A stretch of 64,000 nt of DNA, taken from contig NC_051067.1 of NCBI RefSeq assembly GCF_004664715.2, positions 66,358,982 to 66,422,981 on the forward strand, read 5' to 3'. A program made the translations under genes and the position numbers. Under the pieces are notes generated by a model. That model was not told the origin of the DNA and made no database searches. It saw nothing but the letters and a program-made list of their open reading frames with translations. Every line of letters begins with the position of its first letter. Positions within the stretch are counted from its first letter, which is position 1. Source of the DNA: Peromyscus leucopus (lineage: Eukaryota > Chordata > Mammalia > Rodentia > Cricetidae). Of this stretch, positions 52,390 to 63,182 are shown piece by piece.

Positions 52390-52562
52390 TTTTTTGTTTT
52401 TTGTTTTTTGTTTGTTTGTTTTGAGACAGGGTTTCTCTGTGTAGCTTTGAACCTTTCCTAGAACTCACTCTATAGCCCAGGCTGGCCTCAAACTCAGAGA
52501 TCCACCTGCCTCTGCCTCCTGAGTACTGGGATTAAAGGCATGTGCTACCACCTCCTGGCTAT
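52390..52562 (-). repeat. B1 SINE
   Basis: A second reverse-strand B1 only about 60 bp from the first ('tttgagacagggtttctctgtgtagctttgaacctttcctagaactc...ccacctcctggct'). It is slightly more diverged. Confidence 0.9.
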
Positions 52563-53723
52563 CAGGATTATTTTAAGGTCACTCTTCATATTGTAGTGCT
52601 GGGAATCAAACCCACAACCCTCATCACAGCCATACAGGTGCTGTGAGCTATGTGTCCACCAGCTCAGCTATAACCCCTAGTCCAACACCCATGCTTTTTT
52701 AATCTTAAAAAAAAAAAAAGGCAAAACAAAACCACCCGGCAAAAGTGAGGAGTCCTGGTTTTGTCTCCTCTCTTGCCTATTCAGCCTGAGTCCTTCTGGC
52801 AAGCACTTGTCTATTTCCTTGGATCCTGTAACAGCATATGCCTACTGTGGTTTTCCTAGTGTATCCCCTGGCTGTCAGAAGCTGTGTTGGTAGACGGTAT
52901 CTTCAAGCAGCTGTGTCGTGTTTAGGAAAAGGGTTGTTGATGACAAAAAAGGAAGCTCCCTCTGCCGGGTGTGGGCTCCTTCTGCAGGAAGGAAAGACTG
53001 AATAGCCACTCAGTGGCCGGGGGCCTTTCCTTACTGCTCTGCCCTGGCAGTCCTTCTCACAGAGGACAAGAAGCTGATCTTGGGAATCTAAGGCCTCAGA
53101 GAACCCAGTGAGGAAATGCTGGAGCAGGGCCCTCTGTGGATGCTCTCTGAGGTTAAATGTCCAAAGCCTAGGACTCAGGACAGAGTTAAATTACAGCGCT
53201 CATCACTCTGAAAGGGACAGATGGCAGACCTACCCTGAAATAGCTTTTCTGGAAGGCTAACACATGGTAAATTGCATTAATTGTAATAATTGCTTTTTAT
53301 GCCTTGATAAAAAACTGGCAAAGACCTTCAAAGATCTTCTAATCATGGCAAATTAGCAAAGCACCCTCAGCAGACAGAGCTCTGGAGCTGTGTTTTGACT
53401 TTTGTTCAGAGACTGAAAAGAGCATAGGAAGCCCTCACTTGTTTGAGAAGGAGGTGGGCAGCTGAGGCCTTGGACAGGGCATAAGCTAGACAAGCAGGCA
53501 CTGCTTTTGCAGTCAAGTTGTGGACATGTCTTTAGTCACTAACTTAACTGATTCAGTAAGGAAGTACTCAAAGATTTAGATCCTTCTCCCTTTAATAATA
53601 CTGTAAATCAGGATTCTGATGTCCTCATGGCTTCATTCCTTTCAACTCAGAGGAGCAGAAATACTGGAGGGTCAGACTTCCTACAAGATTTTTACAATTT
53701 TCCTCTGATTAAAAAAAAAAAGT
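52563..53723. other. No gene recognised
   Basis: Apparently unique sequence. About 52740-53110 is somewhat GC-richer. An AT-rich block at about 53270-53310 ('cattaattgtaataattgc') is present. No exon is identified. Confidence 0.5.
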
Positions 53724-54072
53724 TGTGTTAGGGTTTGGATAGTGGTTTTCCCCTAAAATCCATGTTGTAGGCTCCATACCAAACTTGCTGTGCTGTTAGG
53801 GCAGGGTGGGGCATCTAAGGAACAGGGACAATGTGGCAGGGACGTAGCTGGGTTGTTAGGAGTTATCTTGTGGGGGTGTATATGAACCCTGGCTCCATCC
53901 TTCCTTTTTTGCTTCTTGGCTGTAGTAAGCAAGCTAGTCCTTTGTCTACAATGTGCTCTCATCGGGATGATCTATACTTCTCAGGCCCAAATCAGTGAGT
54001 CCAAGGGGGTGGGGCTGAAATCTCTGAACTTGAACCAAAATCATCGACAGTAATGGAAAGATGACTAACACA
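53724..54072 (+). mobile_element. MaLR-like LTR
   Basis: Begins 'tgtgttagggtttggatagtgg', contains 'gggcatctaaggaacagggac...ggagttatcttgtggggg', 'gctgtagtaagcaagctagtcc', and ends 'aatggaaagatgactaacaca', the usual ERVL-MaLR terminus. No target duplication is visible. Confidence 0.6.
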
Positions 54073-54409
54073 GAGACTATGGAATACAAGGAGGATTTAC
54101 ATTACCTGAAAAAAAGCTTTCTAGTTTTTCCTTTTCCAACTTTTCCATGGCAATGTTTATGTTCTGCTTTATTGTACCTCCTGTAAGGATGTGGAGCCAA
54201 ACTTTTGCTTTATGCATGGCGTCAGTCTACAACTTTGGATACTTGCCATTGTTTTAATCTTCTAGGAATATGCATTTTCTTTCTACTTCAGCTATTCTGC
54301 CAACAAATGCAAGAAACCTTTATGGAGAATGCCTGGATTCCAGGTACTGTGATAGTATGGAGCAGTCTATGGAACGTGGGACAGAAACATTGCTAGTAGC
54401 TAACATTAT

Positions 54410-54590
54410 TTGATCCAAACACTACTGCAAGCTCTTTTGTAATAACCCATTTAACCCACAGTAACTTAGAGATCATTAATATCCCAAGTTATGCAAATGA
54501 GAAGCCTGGTGTCCAGACATAAATGATTTTCTCAAAATCATACGGTATATGAGTAACAGAACTGAACCTTGTAACTAGGAAGTCTCTCCC
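54410..54590 (+). repeat. MIR-like fragment
   Basis: 'ataacccatttaacccacagtaacttag', then 'atcccaagttatgcaaatgagaagcctgg...aaatgattttctcaaaatcatacgg.atatgagtaacagaactgaacc' follows the MIR core order. Confidence 0.6.
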
Positions 54591-54655
54591 CAGAGGCCTT
54601 GTTCCTTATAGTCTATATTATGAAGAACTAAGATTATAATTATGTGGGTGCCCTA

Positions 54656-55060
54656 ATTAGATTCTATATTGCTGTGATAAAACACCATTACCAAAAGCAA
54701 CTTGAAGAGACAAGGATTTATTTTAGCTTACAACTTTCAGGTTACTCTGTATCACTGAGGGAAGTCAGGGAAGGAACTCAAGGCAGGAACCTAGAAGCAG
54801 AAGCTGAAGCAGAGGCTGTAGAGGGATGCTGCCTACTAGCTTTCTCCTCATGTCTTGCTCAGCCTGACTTCTTATACAACCTGTCCAGGGGTGCTACCAC
54901 CCACAGCAAGTTGGACCCTTCCATGCCACTCATCAATCAAGAAAATGCCCCACTGGCTTGCTCATAGAACAATCTGGTGAGGGTATTATCTCAGTTGAGG
55001 TTTCCAGTTCTTAAATAACTCTAGCTTACGTCAGGTTGACAAAAAACTAGCAAGGCTAGT
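54656..55060 (+). repeat. Dispersed rodent repeat, family T (copy 1)
   Basis: Starts 'gattctatattgctgtgataaaacaccattacc', with 'caaggatttattttagcttaca', 'gaagtcagggaaggaactcaaggcaggaacctag', and ends 'gtcaggttgacaaaaaactagcaagg'. A second copy in the same orientation lies at 56829. It is a common rodent repeat that I do not name with confidence. Confidence 0.6.
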
Positions 55061-55732
55061 GAATGAGTGAGACAGTAAGAATAGTCTCAATCCGACATCC
55101 AGATTCCATTAAATAGGAGCACATGCTTTAGGGCAGTTGTCAGCAAAGTTTTTATGTCAGATAATGAATATTTAGGCTTTGTGGACCAAAGAGTCTATGT
55201 AGCAACTACTCTACACATTATCAAGAAAGGCTCTACAGACAATATGCCAATAAGTGAGAAGTCTGTGATCCAATAAAACTTTATTCATGAGAATAGATGT
55301 TTTTTGTTTTCGGACAACTTGGTTTCTTCTGAGAGACTGTGGTTTGGTGTCAGCCTTAAAGAGTAATCTAATATCAGTTCTAAATAAAGACTCGAGGTAG
55401 ACACTTGAATTCAGATTTTGATAGCAGGTAACAAAGAAGGAAGGCAATGTGCTAAGAAGATAAATGCTTAGGAATCATGAAAGTCTGTAGCAAATGGACA
55501 GTTGGGAAAGATGCAAATGTGGTAAGAAGTACATATGCCTTTGGCAGACTGTAAGCCTAGAGAGGAGGATTTGTGCCTAGTTAAAAACTAGTGTCTTCTA
55601 AAATAACTGCTTTGTAAGTTACTCATTTGTGAGCTTTTCATTTTTCTCTGTGAACAACTAGTTTCTCTTCCCGACATAACTTTGACGTTTGCCTCTTAAC
55701 TTAAAGCATGGAAAATGTTTCCCCACAAACCA

Positions 55733-55985
55733 AGCATGGTGGCACAAACATGTAGTCACAGGACTCCAAAGGCTGAAGCAAGAGCATTGAAAGTTTGAGG
55801 TCACTCTTAGTGGCATGTAGACCTTGAAAATCTGCCCAGTGGAGGACAGTAGACAGTGTGGGTCTCTCTACCTTTTCCTCAAGCCTCTGAATAAAGTGTT
55901 TTGACTCTAAAAAAGAAAGAAAGAAAGTTTGAGGTCCAGAAATACATAGCAAAATCCTGTCTCATAAAATGCACATAAAATAAAT
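55733..55985 (+). repeat. B1/B4-type SINE split by a retroposed insert
   Basis: The SINE head 'aagcatggtggcacaaacatgtagtcacaggactcc' and the tail 'tgaggtccagaaatacatagcaaaatcctgtctcat' are separated by the 120-bp insert described at 55803-55922. Confidence 0.7.
55789..55936 (+). pseudogene. Retroposed mRNA 3' end with 14-bp target duplication
   Basis: The insert 55803-55922 ends in AATAAA (55890-55895), then 18 bp, then an A-rich tail 'aaaaaagaaagaa'. It is flanked by a perfect 14-bp duplication GAAAGTTTGAGGTC (55789-55802, 55923-55936). This is the signature of LINE-driven retroposition of a 5'-truncated polyadenylated transcript. The insert is about 105 bp without the tail, so probably only 3'UTR. 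The parent gene is not recognised. Confidence 0.85.
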
Positions 55986-56684
55986 AGTTAAATAAATAAA
56001 ATGTGTCTATATGCAACTTTACCAACAAAATAGGAAAAAATTATAGAGGGTCTACTATGCATTGAAAGATAGTCACAAAGAAATGTGGAATTTCAGAGAA
56101 AATACAGTGAAACAGTGTGGAAGGTACACAGGAGATGAGGACAAATTTTTGTCTTTTGCAAAACCCTGTGGGTGTAATTTTGCCATTAGTCAAGATGGAT
56201 GTATCCATGTTGAGACATGAGAAATCTTTGCCACACTAGTGGCATAACAAGAATGCTGCAGGGGAACATCACTGCTGGTGCCATTCTTTTTCCTGGGCTG
56301 TAAGTCAACTAAAGTTGCTCATGACAGCTTACTGATGAAACAGGATTTATTTATAATGTTCACAGATACTTGTTCAGGTTATTAAGTTTATTGGGCAGGC
56401 TATGTAGGTGTGAGGGATATTGAGTGTGTTGTTGGATTCTACTCCCTAGAGTTAGGCAACATTCCCAGGGGGCATGTCTGGAACTGGAGAAGAGAGTGGG
56501 GACAGAAGACTCATCATATTCCCTCAAAGCATGATCAGATTCTCTATACAATCAGGACATTGCCTTAATTTAAGAACCCCTTATATAAAAGAAAAAAAAT
56601 GGAGTTTCACATTAAGTTTTTAGGTAAAATAGGTAAAATTCTTAAGTCAAGTTCCAAGCTCCAAGCCCAGATGTGTGTGTGTGT

Positions 56685-56687
<3 letters not shown>

Positions 56688-56749
<62 letters not shown>
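56688..56749. repeat. (GA)n microsatellite, about 31 repeats
   Basis: A long uninterrupted GA run bracketed on both sides by short GT runs. Confidence 0.95.
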
Positions 56750-56751
<2 letters not shown>

Positions 56752-56828
56752 TGTGTGTGTATCCAGTGCATGTAAATATGCCAGGCTAGAGGGCAACCTC
56801 AGATGTATTCCTTTGGGTAGGGACCGTG

Positions 56829-57235
56829 TCTTAGTTTGGGTTAATATTGCGATGATGAAACACCATGACCAAAAAGTTGAAGAGGACAGGATTTATTTGG
56901 CTTACATTTCCACATTACTATTCATCAATAAAGGGAGTCAGGACAGGAACTCAAACAGCGCAGAAACCTGGAGGCAGGAGCTGATGTAGAGTCCATGGAG
57001 GGGTGCTGCTTACTGACTTGCTCTCTATGGCTCACTCAGCCAGATTTCTTATACAGCTCAGGGTCACCTGCTCAGGGGTGGGCCACGATGGACTGAGACC
57101 TCCCACAATAATCCCTAATTAAGCAAACACCCTACAGGCTTACCTGCAGGCTGATCTTATGGAGGCATTTTCTCAGGTGAGGTTCCCTTCTCTCCAGTGA
57201 CCCTAGCTTGTGTCAAGTTGACATAAAACTAGCAG
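56829..57235 (+). repeat. Dispersed rodent repeat, family T (copy 2)
   Basis: 'tcttagtttgggttaatattgcgatgatgaaacaccatgacc', 'gaagaggacaggatttatttggcttaca', 'gggagtcaggacaggaactcaaacagcgcagaaacctggaggcagg', ending 'gtgtcaagttgacataaaactagcag'. Same order and strand as the copy at 54656. Confidence 0.65.
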
Positions 57236-57524
57236 CCCAGAGTGTCTGCTCCCATCTTTTGTTGTTGTTCCCTCCTAACAGTTTGAGATGTTGGATGTCA
57301 CCATCCAAAAAGTAGCAGAGCAAAGCTTGTGTTGTTTGGATAGGAGACAGGAAGGACCAGCATCACAGTTGCTTCACTTTAGAATCCAAGAAAACCACAC
57401 CTCTTCCCTCTGACCCTGGGGCTCTGTGACATGGCCAATGTCTGGCTCCACACCACAACTCTCTTCTTAGCTCCTTATCAGTTACATATTTGGATACCCC
57501 ACTTCTTTCACTGAAGACCATATT

Positions 57525-57682
57525 TTTTTTAAAAGGTTTTTAGAGAAAGGGTTTCTCTGTGTAGCCCTGGCTGTCCTGGAACTAGCTCTGTAGACCAAAC
57601 TGGCTTTGAACTCATAGAGATCCACCTGCTTCTCCCTCCCAAGTTCTGAGATTAAAGGTGTGCACTACCACTACCTGGCAAA
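57525..57682 (-). repeat. B1 SINE
   Basis: Reverse-strand B1: 'agagaaagggtttctctgtgtagccctggctgtcctggaactagctctgtagaccaaactggctttgaactc...gattaaaggtgtgcactaccactacctggca'. Confidence 0.88.
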
Positions 57683-57777
57683 TACCATGTTCTTTAAAAA
57701 TTTCACATCATTTTTCAAAGTATTTCTGATTCCTGGTCTGACCTCTAGGTCTTGATTGATAGAGCATCCTAACAATC

Positions 57778-57778
<1 letters not shown>

Positions 57779-57821
<43 letters not shown>
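57779..57821. repeat. (TG)n microsatellite, about 21 repeats
   Basis: An uninterrupted TG run. Confidence 0.95.
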
Positions 57822-57823
<2 letters not shown>

Positions 57824-59450
57824 CATGTACATGCATACTTGTCCTATTTAAAATATATGAAATTGTCTTTGTAAAATCTGACCCAAATGAGAACCATCAG
57901 GCTATTACCCATAGTGTTTTAGTACTTTCAGGTTAGTAATGAACTGCAGAGATGTGCTTATATTTAGTAAAATAACACAATGAAAGCTTTGACATGCAAA
58001 TATTGAAATAATTTGGAACTTGAAGCAAAATTTTCCTATTTAATAATCTATGACACCATGAATGTTAGGTGTTTAGCACTGAATGCTGAACCAGTTTTGG
58101 GATTCTATATCTTCTTCACCACTCTCCCCCATCTCTAGGAGGAACTTGCACCCCTGGCCTGAACCCACCAATTCCAGTGTAAACAATCAGTGACACATGA
58201 ATGTCCTGCTTATTCTACAATGGAGATAAAGCATTTCAGAAAGCTACTCCGTGCTGGAGAATCCTGCATTAAAGTAGAGGCATTTCCTCAAAGGAACTAC
58301 ATTCTAAGACTGCTAGAAAAATGTCAGCTTCATTGCCCCTTGAAGGCAGGCTTTGATGGCAGGCTTAAACTCATAAATAAAAATGTTCAGGTGCAGAAGC
58401 TCAATAATCCAGCTAAAAGGGAGATGTTGCCTTGACCTTTATTTAACATTTCTATGTATATATAAAAAAATCAGTCAGTGGCCTGAACTTTAGGTTAATA
58501 CTTCAGGTGGGCTCTTGGTTTCTCACAAAGCAAGCTGTTTGAAATGTGACAGGATCACCAGAGCTAGCCATCTGCTTTACCCATCTGTAGCTATGGGAAG
58601 ACAGAGAAGATGAGATCTATCAGTGTGATGTACCTTATAATCAGAAGCCTAGGAATAAACAGTGCCAAAGGATATGTAGTGGATCAGTATAGACTTGTCC
58701 TCCCATGAGTTCTAATGTACACTAATTGTCTTTCTTGGTGTTGCAAGGGAAAATCGTTAGCACTGTTGTGTAAATAAGCATCTGCCATGGCTCACCTTCA
58801 GGCAGGAGCAAGAAGATCACTTGAGAAATTGTTCAGTTACAAACCAACATGTGGTGTAGAACATCTACCACTTGATTCTGAACTCATGATGATTCTGTAA
58901 GGGGAAAGGATTCAAAGGTAGACCAAGTGATTCTCTATGATGCCATTGATGGAGCCCTCTGTCTATGCCAAGAAATGGACGTGAGAGGTGAATGAGCATG
59001 TTCTGATACAAATGCCAGTTGATGCCTTCACATTAATGAGCAAGTGAAACAGCAAACAAAAGATATATCAAAGTTTCATTAATTTGTCAATGACATGAGA
59101 GACTTGCTTGCTCAATTAGTTCATAATAGTTGAATACTACAATAGTCCTTCAACTTTTTGAGATGTTTGGAATGTGCAGTGTTGTAGACACACACATTTT
59201 TAAAACACGGTGAGCACAATTCACATAGTCTACAGTTGCTTTTGTCTGGAGGACCAACAAGCAAGCAAATCAAGTTCGAATTGTAGTGTCTGCCCATTTC
59301 TGTGGTGTAAGCTTTGCTTGTCATCTTCAAATGTTAGACTTGACATGGAGAGGAAATAACCATATCTGTTACAGTCAACACAGCACTTTCAGGACCATGG
59401 ATGGTTCCAGACCTAGACAATTAACAGTGTTTAATCAAAGGAATTAGTAG
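57822..59450. other. No gene recognised
   Basis: Unique AT-rich sequence. An 81-codon frame at 58190-58435 (+) has no recognisable feature. No SINE or LTR was identified. Confidence 0.5.
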
Positions 59451-59763
59451 GGACATGGGAAACAGCTCAGTCAATAAAGCATTTGATGTGTAACCATGAG
59501 CACCTGAGTTCCATGCTCAGCATGGATGTTAAAAACAAAACAAAAACAAGCAACAACAAAGCAAACAAACATACAAAAAGAAAACCAAACCAAAAGCAAA
59601 GCCAGATTTGGCAGGATGTGCCAATCCCAGTGCTGAGGAGGTAGAGACAGGCTCCCTGAGGCTTCCTGGCCAATCAGCCTAGCATCGAGCTCCTGGATCA
59701 GTGAGAGAGTCTGTCTTAAATTATAAGATGGATAGCAATTGAGGAAGAAACTTGACATCAGTG

Positions 59764-59808
<45 letters not shown>
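59451..59808 (+). repeat. SINE fragments followed by (AC)n
   Basis: 'gacatgggaaacagctcagtcaataaagcatttgatgtgtaaccatgagcacctgagttcc' is a tRNA-SINE head. An A/C-rich stretch and a second piece ('aggatgtgccaatcccagtgctgagg') follow, with (AC)n at 59765-59808. Confidence 0.55.
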
Positions 59809-59810
<2 letters not shown>

Positions 59811-61269
59811 ATAGATTCTCCCCATCTTCCCTATTCTAAAATGGATAAAGAGAAAAATGAAATATCCTTCCTCTTGGAGAATTTTTCATTAGAATTCTTT
59901 GGTTTAAACAGTTTCTTCCCTTTTTTTGTTCCTAATTTGTGACTGTAGTCTAGTGACCCCACAAGGCCTATAGACCTTTCTTCAGTTTTGCACCTCTTTG
60001 GCTAGGAACAAGGATGGCAGAGGATAAATGTAAGTCAGAGAGTCAAAATTATGTTCCTGCTACAGAGTTGGTACACAGTCCTGGCTATGTGTGGGTGCCT
60101 GCAATGGTGGGACTCAGCATCATTTCTAAACTTGCCTTCATCCTTCCTGTTTGAATCCATGAATATCTGTCTAATCCCCTTCCTGTCTTTACCCTGGTCC
60201 TAAGCACACACTGTCTTCTGTAAGCATTCTCTTAACCTGGATGGATGGAGCATTCCAGTTCACATCAGCCCTTGAGAAGAGGAAGAAGAGAAGCTTGAGT
60301 TCCAGGCCATCCCGAGCTATTAATACTCAGCAAATTAAAGGCCAGCCTACACGGCATACTTATATTTTTTATCTCAGCAAAACAAGGACTGATAGGTGGT
60401 TGGAAGTAGAGTGCTTTTGTTTGATGTCCACTATGAGGAAAAAAGAAAACGAGGTGTTTTCTTAAATGTTACTCTGCAGGTAAAACATTCCCAACCACCA
60501 TATTTAGCAGTCCCTCTTTCCTAGCAGTGTTCACTGACCTTCCAGCAGATCTCAGCCTGACAAATGGTGCTTTAAAATTGAGTCCTTTCAGGACTTTAAA
60601 ATGATGTTAATCAATCTTCAGATTTCATTGAAATTATATGGCAATTATAATTAGTAAATGACTTGTGTGATTTTTGTTAGACTATAATCCTAATCTCTTT
60701 ATCTTTAAAATACTCTAAATAAGGTATATTTTATATGCTTATGAAGTTTTATATTTTTTCAAAAACACTGACATATAAGCATTTTAATGAAAATATATAC
60801 AAATACAGAGATAGATAAAACTGCATGGCTTTTTTCTAAAGCACTCTGTGTGTGATGTGTGTTTATTTCCTGTCTGTCTCCATCAGAATATAAGTTTCAT
60901 AAGAGGTGGGCTTTTTGTTGCTGCTGTCTATTGTATTTACTACTAGTACTTTAATTTCTTAAGAGGTATTTATTAACAATTAATCAAATATATTGAACAA
61001 GTATTTGAACCATGAGTGTGCAAGGAGCTACTGGAGACTAGACAGACGGGACACTAACTTTGAAGAGAGATAGCTTCTGCAAAGACCATCAAAAAATAAA
61101 CCACAGAAATAATTCTCAAATTACAATAGCTACACAATTGTATCTCATTTTAATGAAAAGCAAGGGTTGAGAAATCTAGTCTTAAAGCCCACAAAGGACT
61201 AACTTTCAAAATACTACATACCTGACTTCGATTTGATAGAGAGTAAATGCATAGAACTAAATGTAAAGG
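59809..61269. other. No gene recognised
   Basis: Unique AT-rich DNA, notably AT-rich at about 60600-60800 and 60940-61000. No exon or mobile element was identified. Confidence 0.5.
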
Positions 61270-61510
61270 ATAATGAGCTGGACCCAGTGGCACACATCTG
61301 AAAGCCTAGCTAGTCAAGAGGTTTAGACGACAGGAGGGTCATAAGTTCAGGCCTGTCTGGGGTACAGGGAGTTCAAGGGTAGCTGAGCAACTTAGTGAGA
61401 TCCTGTTTCAAAAGAATGAAAGCAAAAAGAATGTGAGAGGGCGTGGGGTATTCCTCAGTGGTAGAGCTGGTAGGTGTGAGGCTCAGGATTCAGTATCCAG
61501 TGCCATACAT
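61270..61510 (+). repeat. B1-like plus ID-like composite SINE
   Basis: The B1-like part 'ctggacccagtggcacacatctgaaagcc...gagatcctgtttcaaaag' is followed by an ID-like part 'gtggggtattcctcagtggtagagctgg...gctcaggattcagtatccagtgcc'. The order is B1 then ID, unlike the ID-then-B1 order of standard B4. Confidence 0.55.
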
Positions 61511-61784
61511 GCAAAAGAATAATGGCTACTGGAAGGTATGATTACACAGGAAAAAATTTAGAGAACAGAGTATTGTGAGCCCCTTCTCAAACAAAATAGT
61601 TTGCTGAAAAGAATCCAGCAGGGGATGAATAAGTAAAATTTTAAGATGTAAAAATGGAAATGGTATGGAGGAAGAAATAGTTATGAGCACTATTTAGAGA
61701 AAAGATACATATATCTTTTATATATATATATATACATATATATGTGTGGTCTATAAAATACTATGCATAAAAACAGTAATATAG

Positions 61785-61945
61785 GTCAGGTGGTGGTGGC
61801 ACATGCCTTTAATCCCAGTACTTGTGAGGCAGAGGCAGGCAGATCTCTGTGAGTTAAAGGCCAGCCTGGTCTACAGAGCAAGTTCCAGGACAGGTTCCAA
61901 AAGCTGCACAGAGAAGCCCTGTCTTGAAAAACAAAAACCAAACCA
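61785..61945 (+). repeat. B1 SINE, with (TA)n just upstream
   Basis: Well-preserved B1: 'ggtcaggtggtggtggcacatgcctttaatcccagtacttgtgaggcagaggcaggcagatctctgtgag' to 'cacagagaagccctgtcttgaaaaac'. A TA run lies at about 61716-61744. Confidence 0.92.
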
Positions 61946-62179
61946 AACCAAAAAACAGTGATATAACCATGAAAAAGAGGAAGGAGGAAGCATAGGAGGG
62001 TGACTAAATGCCAACTCCCTCATGGACAGCAAGGAGCTACCAGGGTCTGTTGAAAACAAAATATGCAGTTTAAAAGTTATGATAGCTGTTTTCTCATTAA
62101 GTTTTGGGAAAACTCTATATATTCTTGATGAAACGTTTTTATCGATTATCTGATTTTTATAAATTTTCTCCAGGTCTGG

Positions 62180-62640
62180 TCTTATAACAACTCAAACAAC
62201 CACCTGCAGTTATGATAACAGATTGTGGTACATAGATGCAATGGAATAGTGTGAGAGAAGAAAAAAGAATAATCTAATCTTTGCAGTAACGTAGGGGACC
62301 TCAACATAAACATGCTAATTGAAGTAAGTCAGGCCAGAAAACAAAGAAAGAGTACAAATTGCAATTCAACTGTGCAAAACTCTGAGAAACATGACCTGAA
62401 CTATTAGAAACCACATGTGCTTGACTAGGGCTGGGGGTGAGGGCAGGGGGCGGGCCTGGAGATGGAGGAAGAGGGATTTGTAAAGGTACCAGAGGGGATT
62501 GTAGGGAGAGCAGGGTAAATTCATGCTCTTGTGTGTGGCCACAGTTTCACAGGTGTTTGAAATGCAAAATACTAAATTGATGTTTACACACGTAGAGTAT
62601 GTACAGATTAGTGTAGGGCTATTATAGCTCAATAAAGCTG
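62180..62640 (+). repeat. L1 3'-end fragment
   Basis: 'tacatagatgcaatggaatagtgtgagag', 'aatctttgcagtaacgtaggggacctcaacataaacatgctaattgaagtaagtcaggccagaaaac' and the following G-rich block with 'agctcaataaagctg' are in the order of an L1 ORF2/3'UTR end. Heavily decayed. Confidence 0.6.
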
Positions 62641-63039
62641 CTACATTTGTCTGTGGGTATAAGAGCAAATGTTTATAGATTGTTCTTAGTGATTATGCTG
62701 GTGTAGTAAATTTCTGGTTGTAGTTTCTCCTCCAATAACCATGACTGCACTACCACTAAGTATTTAGCTAGGTTTCTAGTGCCAGACCTGGTCTACTTCT
62801 TATTGAGGAGGGTCTTATGTCCAATTAGAGAGCTGTTAGCTACCATCATGGTGTGTGTTGCTTCTCTACCCTAGGGTTACTGTACCATGTCATTTTGCCC
62901 AGGCTTTTACAACCAAATGAAACAAATGTAAGACATTTACACAATATATAATATAATACCATGTTAAAGCAGTTTTTAAATGGCCAAATGTCATTTCTGT
63001 AAAAATACATGTATAAAAACATAGTCACAAATACTCTTT

Positions 63040-63182
63040 TTTAAAGACAGAGCCTTGTTCAATACCCCACAATCATGCTGGTTGGAAACTCACCATGTAA
63101 CCCATGCTGGCCTTAAGCTTACCAGTCTTCTGCCTCAGTTTCTGGAGTGCTGGGATTACGTGTGTGTACCACACCTGGCTAC
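63040..63182 (-). repeat. Old B1-like SINE
   Basis: Reverse-strand B1-like: 'caccatgtaacccatgctggccttaagcttaccagtcttctgcctcagtttctggagtgctgggattacgtgtgtgtaccacacctggct'. Confidence 0.65.
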
